This document shows positions 1 through 13,200 of a stretch of DNA of 64,000 bases, piece after piece. Where the stretch lies: NCBI RefSeq assembly GCF_000237925.1, contig NC_031499.1:5731734-5795733 (forward strand), written 5' to 3'. Below the pieces are notes generated by a model. It was not told the origin of the DNA, did no database searches, and was given only the letters and a program-made list of their open reading frames with translations. The position numbers were made by a program, and so were the translations under genes. Source of the stretch: Schistosoma mansoni (taxonomy: Eukaryota; Platyhelminthes; Trematoda; Strigeidida; Schistosomatidae). Position 1 is the first letter of the stretch, and each line of letters starts with the position of its first letter.

Positions 1-285
1 TATTGACTGTTCCATGTGTCGGATTTTGGTGTGAAACATGTTGACGTTATAGTCAGGCTAATATTGTGTTCTTGATCTGAGTTCTGTTGAAGTCCTGTAG
101 AATAGACACTGGGTGGGAATCTAGTGTAGATATTCGTCTAAGATAAATTAACGTCCACATACGTGTAAGAAGTAAAAGGACTGTTATAACCAGGATCCCC
201 TAAAGTTATAACCAGCATCCTCTCTCTCTCTCCATCCCCCTTCTACGTTTATAACAATTGACGACGGCATACATACGTTTATAAC
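1..285 (+). repeat. Dispersed repeat, copy 1, cut by the window edge
   Basis: Reverse complement of the sequence at 12623-12892, with modest divergence. It ends ACGTTTATAACA. Copy 2 suggests a full length near 450 bp with TG...CA-like ends, so it may be a solo LTR, but that is a guess. Confidence 0.7.
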
Positions 286-535
286 AGTTTTCATCACAAA
301 CTGACACTAGTTGTAATGTACGAACTAATTTCGCTCCATAACCTGATTGGTTTGTCCATACATTTTACTTCTGCCATTATGTATTACAGTAAAATGTTAT
401 TATATACCAAACAGCATTGCTACACTCATTGACCAATTTATGATGCAGATACCATATGTGTATAAATGCAATATAGATGAAGAGACTTGTCAAAGCATTC
501 TAGAAAACGTTTTGAATACTTTCTTATTTAAAATC

Positions 536-846
536 ACTTAGTATTGTTTGTTTGAATCTTCCAATCGATGTGTTAGGACTACAACTGGTCAGTCTCTAAT
601 TGCCATATGTGCATACTGTGAGTATTGCCTTGATATGGCCTTAATTCGCAAGCATTGTGGGCAAAGATGGATAGTGGCTAGCAGTGGAATCCAGGATGCG
701 CGTTTCGTCCTATTCGGGACTTGTCAGCTAGAATGTACCTGCATCTCAGAGTTGATGTTCACTCTGGGACTTGAACCCAGTATCTTTCGCTTCAAACGCC
801 GTCGCGTAATCCACTCGGTCACTGAGTCCTGATAGCCACTTGCTTA
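536..846 (-). mobile_element. Sm-alpha SINE, near full length
   Basis: In sense (minus) order: A-box-like head, B-box-like CGAAAGATACTGGGTTC, a hammerhead at 689-734, then the tail ending AATACTAAGTG. The ribozyme core is altered (CTGACAA instead of CTGANGA), so it is probably inactive. Confidence 0.85.
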
Positions 847-884
847 TATTGTTAGAACTAAATATCGAATGAAAGAATACTTAC

Positions 885-1137
885 CGCTAATAATATTATA
901 TTTTCCCAATGATTGACTTCTTGAACTTGATTGTATATCTGTATTTGATGGTGGATTAACATTATTGATATTACGATTAAATTTAGGCGGTTCCCAATCA
1001 ATTAAAAATATATCCATTGTACATTGAACAGCTATTAAATGTATCAAGTCAATACATTTCAATGCAAATGCAATTGCAATATAAATGAGTATAAATTCAT
1101 CAGAATTTGGTAGATTGATTAAGTAGACACTTTGTAC
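885..1137 (-). CDS. TMEM67: Meckelin exon 14
   Basis: Encodes VQSVYLINLPNSDEFILIY, a hydrophobic segment ending AFALKCIDLIHL, then TMDIFLIDWEPPKFNR, matching SVSVLLPMP...AFALKALQFLHKL...IDVFFIDWERPK. A Ser/Asn-rich linker follows. The donor is GCG|GTAAGT at 884; the next exon is off the left edge. Confidence 0.93.
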
Positions 1138-1154
1138 CTAAAAGTAAGTAAATA

Positions 1155-1200
<46 letters not shown>

Positions 1201-4200
1201 CCTATACAGGTTTATCTCAAATAATTGTTATTAGAAGGAGAGTTGATGCCGATGCTTGTTTACGTTATATATTCGACTTAATTAACCAACCGTTCCATAG
1301 AAAACCAGATGTAGATCAAAAACGAGAGTTTATTTACTAATAATAAGTCACACAATTCCTTAAGTCGATGTATTAGCGAATGCTAACAGTGTAAGCGGTC
1401 GCTGCATCTCTTGCCTTGTCTGGCGTTCAAAATTAGCATTGTCTGAAATATACACATCCTATATAAAATTGGTACAGAAAGTTCAAACAGTACATAGCGA
1501 GCATATCAATGAATGTGACTTCAGCTTGAATGCGACAGGGAATATCGATTCCATCAGATAGCAAACATTCTTTTATGACAAGTATCAGATTGAATAGAAT
1601 CTAAGTAGCTAGGCTTCCTACAGATTTTATTCAACTTTTGGCATCAAACAGTGGACATCAAGATGCTGAAACTAGTAATCACACTTTACCTTAGTAATAC
1701 AAATAAATAAGAATAGTTGGCATAGGCTACTACAACGTGATTAGTTTATATAATTCTAGACGTTGATTTATTTCGATTCTACAGACTTAAAATAGTAACC
1801 AACTTTAAGCTTTCTTGTAACCAAATATTGGTATATGCCTTACTTTAAACTAGTTAAAAGATATCTATCACCATGTATTAAATTTCACACAAAAATCATA
1901 GAGTCACTGACTGATTGGTTTGTTAATATAGTGTAATTCCATCTCATGTACTTTAATAGTATCATATAAAAATCTACAAACTATATCGAAACTGACCGAG
2001 TTCATCAAATATGTTTCTGCAATATTCATACTAACTATTTGTCGTAATCATGAGTCAATTGAAGCTAGACCACCATGGATAACCTTGAAGCACCGGACGA
2101 CCGTTTCGTTTTATTATGGAACTCCTCAGCAGTGCGCATCCACGATCCCGCACTCGCGAGATTCGAACCCAGGACCTACCAGTCTCGCGCCAGAGCACTT
2201 AACGGATAGACCACTGAGCCGGCTGGTATCCAACGATGTTAATGTCTAACTTCAACCAATCCACGATTTTGAGTGACCGTTCACTAATTGTCTTCAGTGA
2301 GTTGATATCTCTACAACAGACTTGGTAGAACTCCACTGGCCACTGATTCCCACTAGAACTCCAGGAAATATCTCTTGAAGTCAATCACTAGTGAGCATAT
2401 GATTATAGATCAGAGGAGGTTTCGTGGTGGTCTAGCTTCAATTGACTCATGATTTCAACAGTGAAAATACGAAATTCTTCACAAAACCCCCTCTGATCTA
2501 TTTGTCATAAGTAATTTTTAATACAATATCAAGTTGTATTGTCATATACTACTAACTTACCTTATAAAATATTAAAAAGTATATTGAAACAAAATAGATG
2601 ACAATTAGAAATGCATTAGAAATATTTCCTGCTGCAAATAAAATCAATTTAATCACTAACATAGCATCTAAACGTAATACACCAGCACGACGTGACCATA
2701 TCCATGTACGTATCATTGCATAACATGCAGCTAATGTTGACATACAACCCATAGCAATACGTAGAGCTTGATCGAATGCAGCTTGCTTTGCAATTGAACT
2801 ACTATAAGTAACTGAAAATGTAATCTGTTTTGTAGTAAAAAAAGCAAACAAACAATAATAATATCTAACGAAGAAACTAATCAGTAGGAAATAGGATACA
2901 AGATTTATGAAATTGTGAAGGACACTTTTGACTACTATTTTCATAAATAAAATCAAGTCTAATAATAGTATTGTGGTGTGAGCTACTGATATCGATATAA
3001 GTAGTATATATGGTGAGTAAGGAATAGAATATCTGACAGCAGAAGATTGAGAAGATCAAGAAGAGAAGAACAGAAATAAAAAGCAATTTGTGTGGAAATC
3101 CAGGAACAATGAAGTCTGAGGCAATTGAAGAACATTTTGCAAATAGTGTATCGTAGCATGGTTTTTGTATTTTACCAAGTAATGTTGTAATTTGCGCTAA
3201 ATACATAGTTGGTTGTCCTCACCCGTGTTCTCATTCACAACATTTGGTGTCGCTGCCTCCAAGGATGAAGATTCCATGGCCGAAGGAATTTGAGGACGGG
3301 GATGTGCTGAGCTTCCTGAAGGAGTTCGAAGCTGTGGCGGAGCTGGTGGGGGTGAAGGAGCCGAAGGCGAAGACGGTGGTGCTGGGGACGCTGCTGGGAG
3401 GCAGAGCGAAAGCTGTATATGACAGCCTGGACGGTGCGGGCGGTAAGACGACATGGGAGGCAGTCACGGAGCGGTTGACCGTGGAGTTCGATAGCCCAGT
3501 GGACAGAGAGGAAGCACTGCAGAAGTTCCGAGTCGCGAAGTTGCCGATCGATGGTGATCCGCTGGTGCTGGCCGTGGAGCTTACCAAGTTGCTGCGTCGC
3601 GCGCTGCCAAATCTGGATGAGGAGTCGGAGGCACAGTTGTTGGCGTCTCAGTTTATCGAGAGCGTGCCTGTTGCCGTTTCCCAGCAGCTGAGACTGGTAC
3701 ACGCCGCGCAACCTATGGATATCAGTGAGCTTGCAAAGGTGACGCGACAGTTGATGACACAAACAGTAGCTCCGGTCGCGTGCGGAAGTCAGGAGATAAG
3801 CAGCATTGAGAAGAAGATTGAAGAACTGCAGCACGAGATTGCGGCATTACGAGTGATTCGAAAAAGGAATGATAAGTGTTTCGCATGTGGAGGGACAGGA
3901 CACTGGAGGATAAACTGTCCAACACGACGAAAACGGAGATATTTTAGACGTTACGTGTTTCCTTCTTACTCTAGGGATCTGGGGGTTGTTGCATTAGTAG
4001 ATAGAGGGGCAGTCTATGCAAGAGTGAACGTAAATGAACTAGATTTAGTGTGCCTAATCGATACAGGGGCAGCAGTTTCGTTAATAGGTAAAGAGCAATG
4101 TAAAAGTTTTAAGCCGTGTAAAGTCGCAGTTCACACTATAGGAGGGCATATGTTAGAGGTATTGGGCGTGTCTAACAGTATCGTAAAAGTGGATGGTTCG

Positions 4201-7200
4201 GAGATAAGTTTTCCGTTCGTGGTAACCGCAAACCTGTCGAGACCAATATTAGGAGCAGATTTCCTAAGAGAAGTAAAAGCCATAGTTGACCTAAGAAGCG
4301 GTAAGGTGGTCACGAAGTACGGTTCATTCTCAATACATGAAAGTAGTGAGGTGGCTGAGGTTAGAGTGGCAACAGCCGTTGTGACGAAGAAACCAAACAT
4401 AACCGAGTTGTGCAAAAAGTATGCGAAACTGTTTACTGGAGAAGGAGAACCGTACGGATTTTGCGACAAAGTAAAGCACGAAATCCCGATAAAGAACAAT
4501 GGAGGAAGTATATTCACAACACGTCGTGTCCCTGTGCACTTAGAGGCTGAAGTAAATCGACAGGTCCAAGAGATGCTGAAAGAATGAATAATTGAGGAGG
4601 CGGACAGCCCGTATAGCTCACCGGTACTCTTGGTAAAGAAACCGAATGGGAAATATAGATTTTGTGTTGATTTTAGAGAACTGAATAATATAACAGAACT
4701 AAAGCCGTGTGCAATGCCAACAGTAGTGGAAACATTAGATCGGCTGCAGAATGCCACGGTGTTTACAGTGTTGGATTTGCGGTCAGGTTATTGGCAGCTG
4801 CCTATAAAAGAGAGCGATCGAAGCAAGACAGCATTTACCATACGTGATAAACAATATCAATTTAGACGAATGCCGTTCGGATTGGCGGGCGCACCTTTTA
4901 CGTTCAGAAGATTAATGTCGCTACTGCTCAGGGATCTGGATAACGTCGAAGTGTATGGCGACGATGTAGTCGTATACAGCCAGACAGAAACAGATCATGT
5001 CAAGCATGTGGAAGCGGTCCTAAAGCGAATTGAAGAATTCGGACTTCGAATTAATAAGGACAAGTCACAGATGGCGAAAAGTAGCATCACGTTGTTGGGG
5101 CATAAAGTGGGAAATGGAGAAATAAAACCGCTGCCGGAGAAAATTCTGACTATAAAGAACGTTGCAGTACCGAATTCGAAAAGGAAATTGAGACAGTTCC
5201 TGGGAAGGGCGGCGTTCTACAGTCGGTTCATCAAGAATTTCAACGAAATAGCAGCACCCCTTTATAAGTTGTTGAGTAACACTAAATTTTCGTGGACTGA
5301 AACCGCCCAACAAACGTTTAATCAAATCAAAAACATGCTGGACGACCGCCAGATGACGCTCAGACTGCCCGAACTGGAGAAACCGTTTACAGTGACAACA
5401 GACGCAAGTGACCATGGTATAGGTGCCGTTTTAAGTCAGTCTGATAGAGTAGTGGAATACGCAAGTCGCGTTCTCACGCCTGCCGAACAGAAGTATTCAA
5501 CGATCGAAAAGGAGTGTTTAGCGATTGTGTGGGCAGTAGACAAGTGGAGACCATATCTGTTAGGTAAACGATTTCACATCGAGACTGACCATAAACCTCT
5601 GCAGTGGCTACAAACAGCACGAGACCCACGTGGGAAGTTGGCGCGATGGATGATACGTCTGCAGGAGTATGACTTCAGTATCGGGCATGTTCCAGGGAAG
5701 GAAAATGTAATGGCGGACTATCTGTCAAGAACAGACATGGAAGCCGAGCTTCCATTGACAGCATACGCAGTGAACAGTATAGAGGGAGACCCACTAGAAC
5801 TCGTCCGGCAACAGAAATCTGATCCTAAACTGCGAGAGGTAATCAGAGTGATAAGAGAGGGGGCAGATTTTGACAAACGAGCAATGGACAAGGAGGCAAT
5901 AATGTTGCTTCGGCAAAAGGAAAGACTGAAAGTGAACACATATGGAGCTCTGGTCTGGCAGGATGATGACAAAAATTGGGTGGCTGTGATCCCGAAAGAC
6001 TGGCGGCGTAAGATGATACACGAATGCCATCAGGTAGCGCACACTGGTATCGCAAGAACGACAGATTTACTACGGCAAAGTGCATACTGGCCAGGCATGA
6101 GAGACGATGTGGCCCAATATGTGTTGACGTGCCAGCAGTGCCAATTAATGAAAAGCGATAGATACATGCAACCGCCATTGCAGTCGGTCCCAGTAACCGC
6201 AGTTGGTGATCTATGGTCGGTAGATGTGATGGGACCATTTCCACAGACGGATAGCGGCAACCGATACTTACTAGTTATGACGGAACATGCTACACGATGG
6301 GTCGACTCTGTACCGATTGCCGACCAGCGGGCGAAAACAGTGACCGAAGTAATAATCCGGCACATTGTAGCAGGTCATGGAGTACCGAAGATGATACTAA
6401 CCGACCAGGGTCCCTGTTTTGAAAGTGACGAGTTTAAGGCCCGTTTGAAGCAGTTCGGTATCAAGAGGATACGAACTACACCGTATCACCCTCAGACGAA
6501 TGGGCTTACGGAAAGAAACAACCGGACATTAAAGGAATGGTTAGCATCTAAAGGAGGGAATTGGGAGAAAGAGTTACCACTAATTTTGCTGGCGCATCGT
6601 GCCTCCATCCAAGGAACAACTAAGAAGTCACCTTTCCTACTTATGTATGGTAGACAGCCACGACTTCCGATGCATAATATGACGTGGCCACAGCAGCAGA
6701 AGTGGACGGCAACAAGATTAAGGAAAGAGAGGACGGAGGCAATAAAGAACGTGAAAAAGAAACAAATATCAGACACCAAGAAGGTGGAACAGCAGAGAAG
6801 AGCATGGAAGCCTTTTAGAGTGGGGGACCTGGTAAAGTGTAGAGAACGGAGAGCTAACACTGAAGGGGGACCAGGGTCAGGAAAGCTGACCCCGAAATGG
6901 GAGGGACCGTACATTATCACGGAGAGACGCGGCCCAGTTTACACGATCCGGAGAGAAGACAAGCAGAAGCGTGTAAATGCCAGTCAACTACAGAGATGGT
7001 TTCAGGAACATCATGAGCACGAGTCACGAACAGCACCAAAGGAGACAATGGTACGGCGATCAGAAAGATTGCGAGAACAGCTTATTAAAAGGGGGGACGA
7101 GTGTGGTGTGAGCTACTGATATCGATATAAGTAGTATATATGGTGAGTAAGGAATAGAATATCTGACAGCAGAAGATTGAGAAGATCAAGAAGAGAAGAA

Positions 7201-10200
7201 CAGAAATAAAAAGCAATTTGTGTGGAAATCCAGGAACAATGAAGTCTGAGGCAATTGAAGAACATTTTGCAAATAGTGTATCGTAGCATGGTTTTTGTAT
7301 TTTACCAAGTAACGTTGTAATTTGCGCTAAATACATAGTTGGTTGTCCTCACCCGTGTTCTCATTCACAACAGTATCAGAAGGGGTTTTCTGGAGATTTT
7401 AGTAATTTTATAGAGTTGAGATCATGAGTCAATTGAAGCTAGACCACCATGGAAAACCTGGAAGCACTGGACGGCTCAGTGGTCTATCCGTTAAGTGCTC
7501 TGGCGCGAGACTGTTAGGTCCTGGGTTTGAATCTCGCGATGCGGAATCGTGGGTGCGCACTGCTGAGGAGTCCCACAATGGGACGAAACAGCCGTCCAGT
7601 GCTTCCAGGTTTTCGATGGTGGTTTAGCTTTAATTGACACATGATCTCAACTCTATATAATAATAGCAATTGTAATAAATAGAATGTGTGACTTATACTT
7701 GTGATAGGCTAGAAGAGTCTAGGCATATCACGTGCTTTTGACCACATTTTATCTCAGTGTCAAACGGTGTGTGAGAAACAATAATTTTGACACATCATTG
7801 AGAGAAGTTAGTCGTGGAACCTAGTCAAGATCTCAGAAGGAAATCCATGCGCGTGCACACATATTTATCTAGGTCAAGAGAATATATATACATCTCGCAA
7901 GTGTCTGTCTCGAAAGAAGACTAATATCTTGTTAATTAGCTCGGAAGTTTCTTTTCTTGTTAGTCCGAATGCTATTGGTATTGCCTTCATGGAGGCATTT
8001 ACTACCACTATTCCGTATAGAGACATAACCACCTTGTTGCATTTGTACTTATCATTAATACCTATGGCATAAGGAAATCGACAAGCCACATTTTTTGGGT
8101 CCACTGTTAAAAAAAGTAGCATTCCAAACCACCGTTCACTTTACGTCTCAGCTGCACCTCCAGACTCAATGATATATGCAGCTAGCGTCTCAAAATCACC
8201 TGCTAAATAGTCATACCAATCAAGGTTAGACTACTATAGAAGTTCCAATTGTTTAAATAAACGTCGTCGCAAGTTGAAAAAAACTATTGGGCGATTAATT
8301 TCTTTCCGTAGTTCTCATACACAAAGTTGCAGACAACAAAAGCTGCGACTCCAGACATAAATAAAGGAGGAATCGTATTCTTCTGCTCGGCTGTCACAAG
8401 ATGAAAGCCAAGATCTTTCTCACAAATGATACGCAGTTATTCGTGAGTTTGTAATGTAATGCACTGGCGTCTACATTCCGACTTATTGGTAAAATGATAA
8501 GTACACTAATGTTTGATCATTGTTTTTACTTCTATTCTTGCATATATTTCACACCTACACTGTTCTTAGTTAATTTTATTAGCCTAAATAATATCTATTC
8601 AAATCATATGATCATAAAACAATAAAATACATATGTGATGACAGATCTATCACAGTAATTTTTCAGGTTATTGTTCCGTGCTGTTTCTTTTTTGTCTTTT
8701 TCTCTCTAGTTGTAGATAACCAAAGGTACACAACAACTATACTGAAATCACTGTTCAATGCATTATTCATCCTTATACATGAAGTCCTAGTCTTACAACT
8801 AAAAGATGCTGGTTTCAAACTGCCACTTCAGATTACTTAAATCCTTGTTGAAATGACCTTTAACAAAAAGTTCTGAATCATTGTAAACAAAGTACTGTTA
8901 TATCTCTGTCCATTACACTTGAAAATCCTTTCTGTAGCAACTTGATTATGCCTACAAATCGGCATAGATTCAGTAAATATTTGTAGAGAACAATTAAAAG
9001 CTTTAAAGCACTGCATAGCCATTTCTTCGTAGTACGGAACTCTTTAGCAGTATGCATCCTTGACCCGTCTACCAGGGATCGAACCCAGGACCTTCGATTT
9101 TGAGCTCGAACGCTTAACGTCTAATCAAATTATCAGAGACCCAGTGACATACAAACCGGACATCAGTCAAACTTCAATATTACGCAACTATCTTCTTTTG
9201 TTTCTGTTGTAGATATTTTTTTCACATCCGATAATGTTATACTTCACTGGTTATGGTTTCTTATTAAAACCCTTAAATTATTCATATATGATTAATCAAT
9301 TTAATCAAACAATATTAAAACTTACTTGAACTTGTTTCCCTTTGCCATAATCATTTGTAGCGTAAAAATTTGAATAATCAATTTTAATAATTGGTGGAAA
9401 TATTTGTCCATCAGTAACAGAATCTTGTGATGTCACTTTAATTTCAATATTTGATGCATAACGAACTAATTGAGGTACTAAAATTGTGTAAAAAATTTAT
9501 ATTCAATATATTATATTGACCAAATAGAAAGTAAATTTGAAGATTAATTATAATACAATAAGATTTGACTTGTTTGTAAAAATGGTGGTCGAATTGAGGG
9601 AAAGTGTCTAAAGTTTTCCTTCAATTATTCAATTATTGACAAGTAGGACCTGGTTGATTTGAATAAACATTGATTGAAGTTATAAATGATATAAAAATGT
9701 TAATATTATTGTGGCTATCAGGACTCAGTAGCTAAGTGGAAAACGCAATGGATTTTGAAGCGAACGATACTGGGTTGGAGTCCCAGAGTGAACATCAACT
9801 CTGAGATGCAGGTACATCCAGCTGATGAGTCCTGAGAAAAACGAAACGCGCGTCCTGGATTCCAATGCTAGCAACTATTCATCTTTGATTATGGTGATAT
9901 AGTTTAAAAAGGTATCTTCATTATTTAGATCTTCAGTGTTATCTGTTATATTCAAGACTATTATTTGTTATGTAGTAGCGAAGACATAAGTACGAGTAAC
10001 TTGCAGGACCTACTATTGGACTATCATTCTTATTGTATGACTATTCGGTAACTAGATTATCTAAGCTTTATTTTGACCTATTGAATATTACTATATGATT
10101 TACTGTCCCTATGTTATGCTCAGTTTTATTGATTATTGTCTCCCACGCTTACAGCCTCATTTGGCCTGGTTTTGTACAAATATTATTTTCTATTTTATGG

Positions 10201-13200
10201 TGTGGTGTGGTCTGCCTGTCTGGTATATAGATAAAGTATGTTTGAAATAAACGATTCGCATTACAGCAGCTGCTATTAATGTTTTGGACTCAAGTGGACG
10301 GGGTAGGCGGATAAGGACCAATAAGGACGCTAGATTACTCATATTAATCGAACGTCATTGTCACAGTGTGAAGGTTGTAGAAGGCGTATTCTATTGGTGG
10401 ATATTTTACGCGGATTACGTCCTTGTTAAATTCGTAAGGTCATAACGAATCAGCGACGACCTTGATCACGTCATAACAATTGGCTACAGTCTAGGTCAAA
10501 AACATAACATTATTGTATATGGAATTTTTAACTAACTTATCCTTAGTACTGAAAACCTTAAACGAATCGACGAGTAATGTGAATACAAAGAATGTTGGTA
10601 TAGATTTCTTTGACACGTTAAATAAATTGAAATGATATTTGAATACACTAACTTTTGATATGATTTCTTCTATAGTCAGGTTAACAATCAAATTTGTGCC
10701 CCTGAATTCCCTGGTACGGCCGAGAGTGAGGAGAGTCCGCTCTCCTTCTCCAAATGCTATCACAAGGCCAGCGAATATATAGCCTCTATCAGGGAAGTCA
10801 TACTTACTGCCTTCTCGTGGCACCGGTGTTGTTCATAAAATTGAGAGGACGAAAAGCGAATGTCCGGCGCTTTAACCGGGTTGGTGGACACGGAGGGTCT
10901 ACCTAGGGGAGTTGGAAAACCCTGATTCCAAACCAATGGTGCACATGGGCTCCAGTATCCTGAGGGAACAAATGGCGTATGAACCAATCGTTGGTCACCG
11001 GCTACCATGGAACTGCATCTCGTCACGATGCTCCATTGCCTTATGGATCAGGCCTTTAGATCAAAGGCTCGGGGTGTGGTCGCCTAAGAAAACCACCTGC
11101 TTCGGTCTGGGCACCTGAGCAGTATCACAGCCCTAACACAAATCAAATGAGATTTGTGCGGCGCATATATATATGGTGCCCCTTTGTTCCAATATTTGTG
11201 TTTAAATAAATAAATAAATAATCAAATTTGTATAATATGACTAAGTAATTTTTAATATCAGTTAATCAGTAATCCCTTATGTGAATATGTATTTGCAAAA
11301 TCAAATAGATTGATTTTCTTTCTTACTGACTAAATTTTGCTTTATGATATCATTATATCAGTATCATCCTATAAACTCCTTGTATGCTTATGAATATAAG
11401 GTTCCTTTCCAATTATATCTTATTCCAAAGATAAATCAACCTGAACTACTACAAAAGGTTTAATAATCTAGGAATGTTGATCAACCTACTGCCAATATTG
11501 TGAAACTGAGTGAGATAACTAAAAGTTATGAAACAATTTATTTTAACTGATACAAAGAAGCAAATCAGACAAAAGAAGTCGTATAGCATTAAAAAACGGT
11601 TACTTAAGAAAATTCTTTTAACGATTCTCACCTTTTGATATTGTAGACGTTTTACCCGAAAAATTATCAACCATAAATAAACGTCGAGTTAATTCCCATT
11701 TATCTTGTATAGCAGCTTCAATCGATACTGCAGATGCTGTATTACCTAATGCTAAAGCTTCATTCAAACTATTTTGATCTGAACTGGTTATCACATTCGG
11801 GAAATTGCCACTTTTATCAATTACAGCTGTATTACGTATTGGGATTGGAATAAGCTGACTAGTTTGTGTTGTACTATCATAAAAATAAATATCTGTAGAT
11901 ATAATCATTAGTTATGATTATCGTTATTATTTGTTAAGGCATTAATAATTATACAGACTCATGCGTTGTGCAATAGTGGACTGTGATTAGATCAGTCAGT
12001 CAGTCAGCTACAACGTAGGACCAGGCACATATATGCATCAGTCCAAGTTGTCATACCTCGTTAGCACAAGATGATTAGATAACGGAAGTAAGATTGAAGA
12101 GAAATATGCACTTAGATTTGCTAAATTTTGAGTAACTTAATATTGTGAATTCTTCTTATTATCGATCTTTACTGTGTAGACTGTTATGTTGTGTTAAATA
12201 AACTGTTGTTTAGTTCTTGATTATTCAGTCAAAACTCGTCTATCTATGTGTTAAGTGATCCAGTGTATATCTAGCGCTTTCAGTCTAGTGGTCTAATTAT
12301 CAGGTTTAGTGTTATCCAATTATCATATTATTGTATCCAGAGTGAAAATTACACTTTTTTTTCGTTACGACGAATACACAATGTAAAAATATGTTTCTAA
12401 GTCAGTCATAATCAGCTTAGAGCATGGAATGAATGTATTTTATCCCAAGTTTTCAACGATAGGGTACTACAAACTCAAATCATAAACTGACGTCATTTCT
12501 GTATAATTCACGTTGTACTGTCAAAGTAGAGGTTTCGAACTACTGACTAAGTAACAGTTGAAAGTTGAATGCTTGATACATTAAGATGTTAATATTATAG
12601 TTCATTAAAATATTAATACGTATTATAAACGTAAGTATGCCGTCGCCAATTGTTATAAACGTAAAAGAGAGGATGCTAATTATAACGCTGGGGGTTTCTG
12701 GTTATAACAGTCCTTTCACTTTCTACACGTATGTGGGGCGTTAATTTACCTAGACGAATATCTACACTAGATTCCCACCCAGTGTCTATTCTACAGGACT
12801 TCAACAGAACTCAGATCAAGAACACAATATTAGCCTGACTATAACGTCAATATGTTTCACACCAAAATCCGACACATGGAACAGTCAATAAGTCCATACA
12901 TAATAAGGATAGGGGAATATATATAACACATATAACACCTGTCATCCCCTCTAATGTCTGACTCATCGAGACAACCAATCATTATCATTCTCGCCCACAC
13001 ATCAATACATTGAAAGAATATTTTATTAACTGTTAATAGCAACCAGAATTACATCATTTAACCAAACAGTCAGAAACATTCACTTATTATTACTCGTTCG
13101 AATCTTCCCATTGATGTTTAAGACTGCAAATGGTCAGTCACTTATGCACATATGCCAATAAGAGACTGACCATTTGCAGACCTAAACATCAATGGGAAGA

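Larger units (their letters stand above)
2972..7372 (+). mobile_element. Ty3/gypsy LTR retrotransposon, nearly whole
   Basis: 4.4 kb, bounded by two 271-bp direct LTRs (TG...CA) and flanked by GTAT at 2968-2971 and 7373-7376, a likely target duplication. Internal order is gag with zinc knuckle, protease, reverse transcriptase, RNase H, integrase, which is the Ty3/gypsy order. The LTRs differ at about one site, so insertion looks very recent. It looks almost whole, with about one break in the internal frame. It lies in a meckelin intron, antisense to the gene, beside a second-family hammerhead SINE. Schistosome relatives could be Gulliver- or Saci-type elements; I cannot decide by eye. Confidence 0.95.

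Noticed and set aside
347-541. 64-codon plus-strand ORF near the left edge
   Set aside because: Partly low-complexity, no motif, ends in the Sm-alpha border; looks like chance.
548-832. 94-codon ORF across the Sm-alpha copy
   Set aside because: It is the antisense of a ribozyme-bearing SINE; similar ORFs recur in other copies because the SINE sequence recurs.
3231-3834. Long minus-strand ORFs opposite the LTR element
   Set aside because: Antisense shadows of the GC-rich gag part; no protein similarity.
9721-9790. tRNA gene (A and B boxes present)
   Set aside because: The tRNA-like heads lack paired acceptor and anticodon arms and are always followed by a hammerhead, so they are SINE promoters, not tRNA genes.
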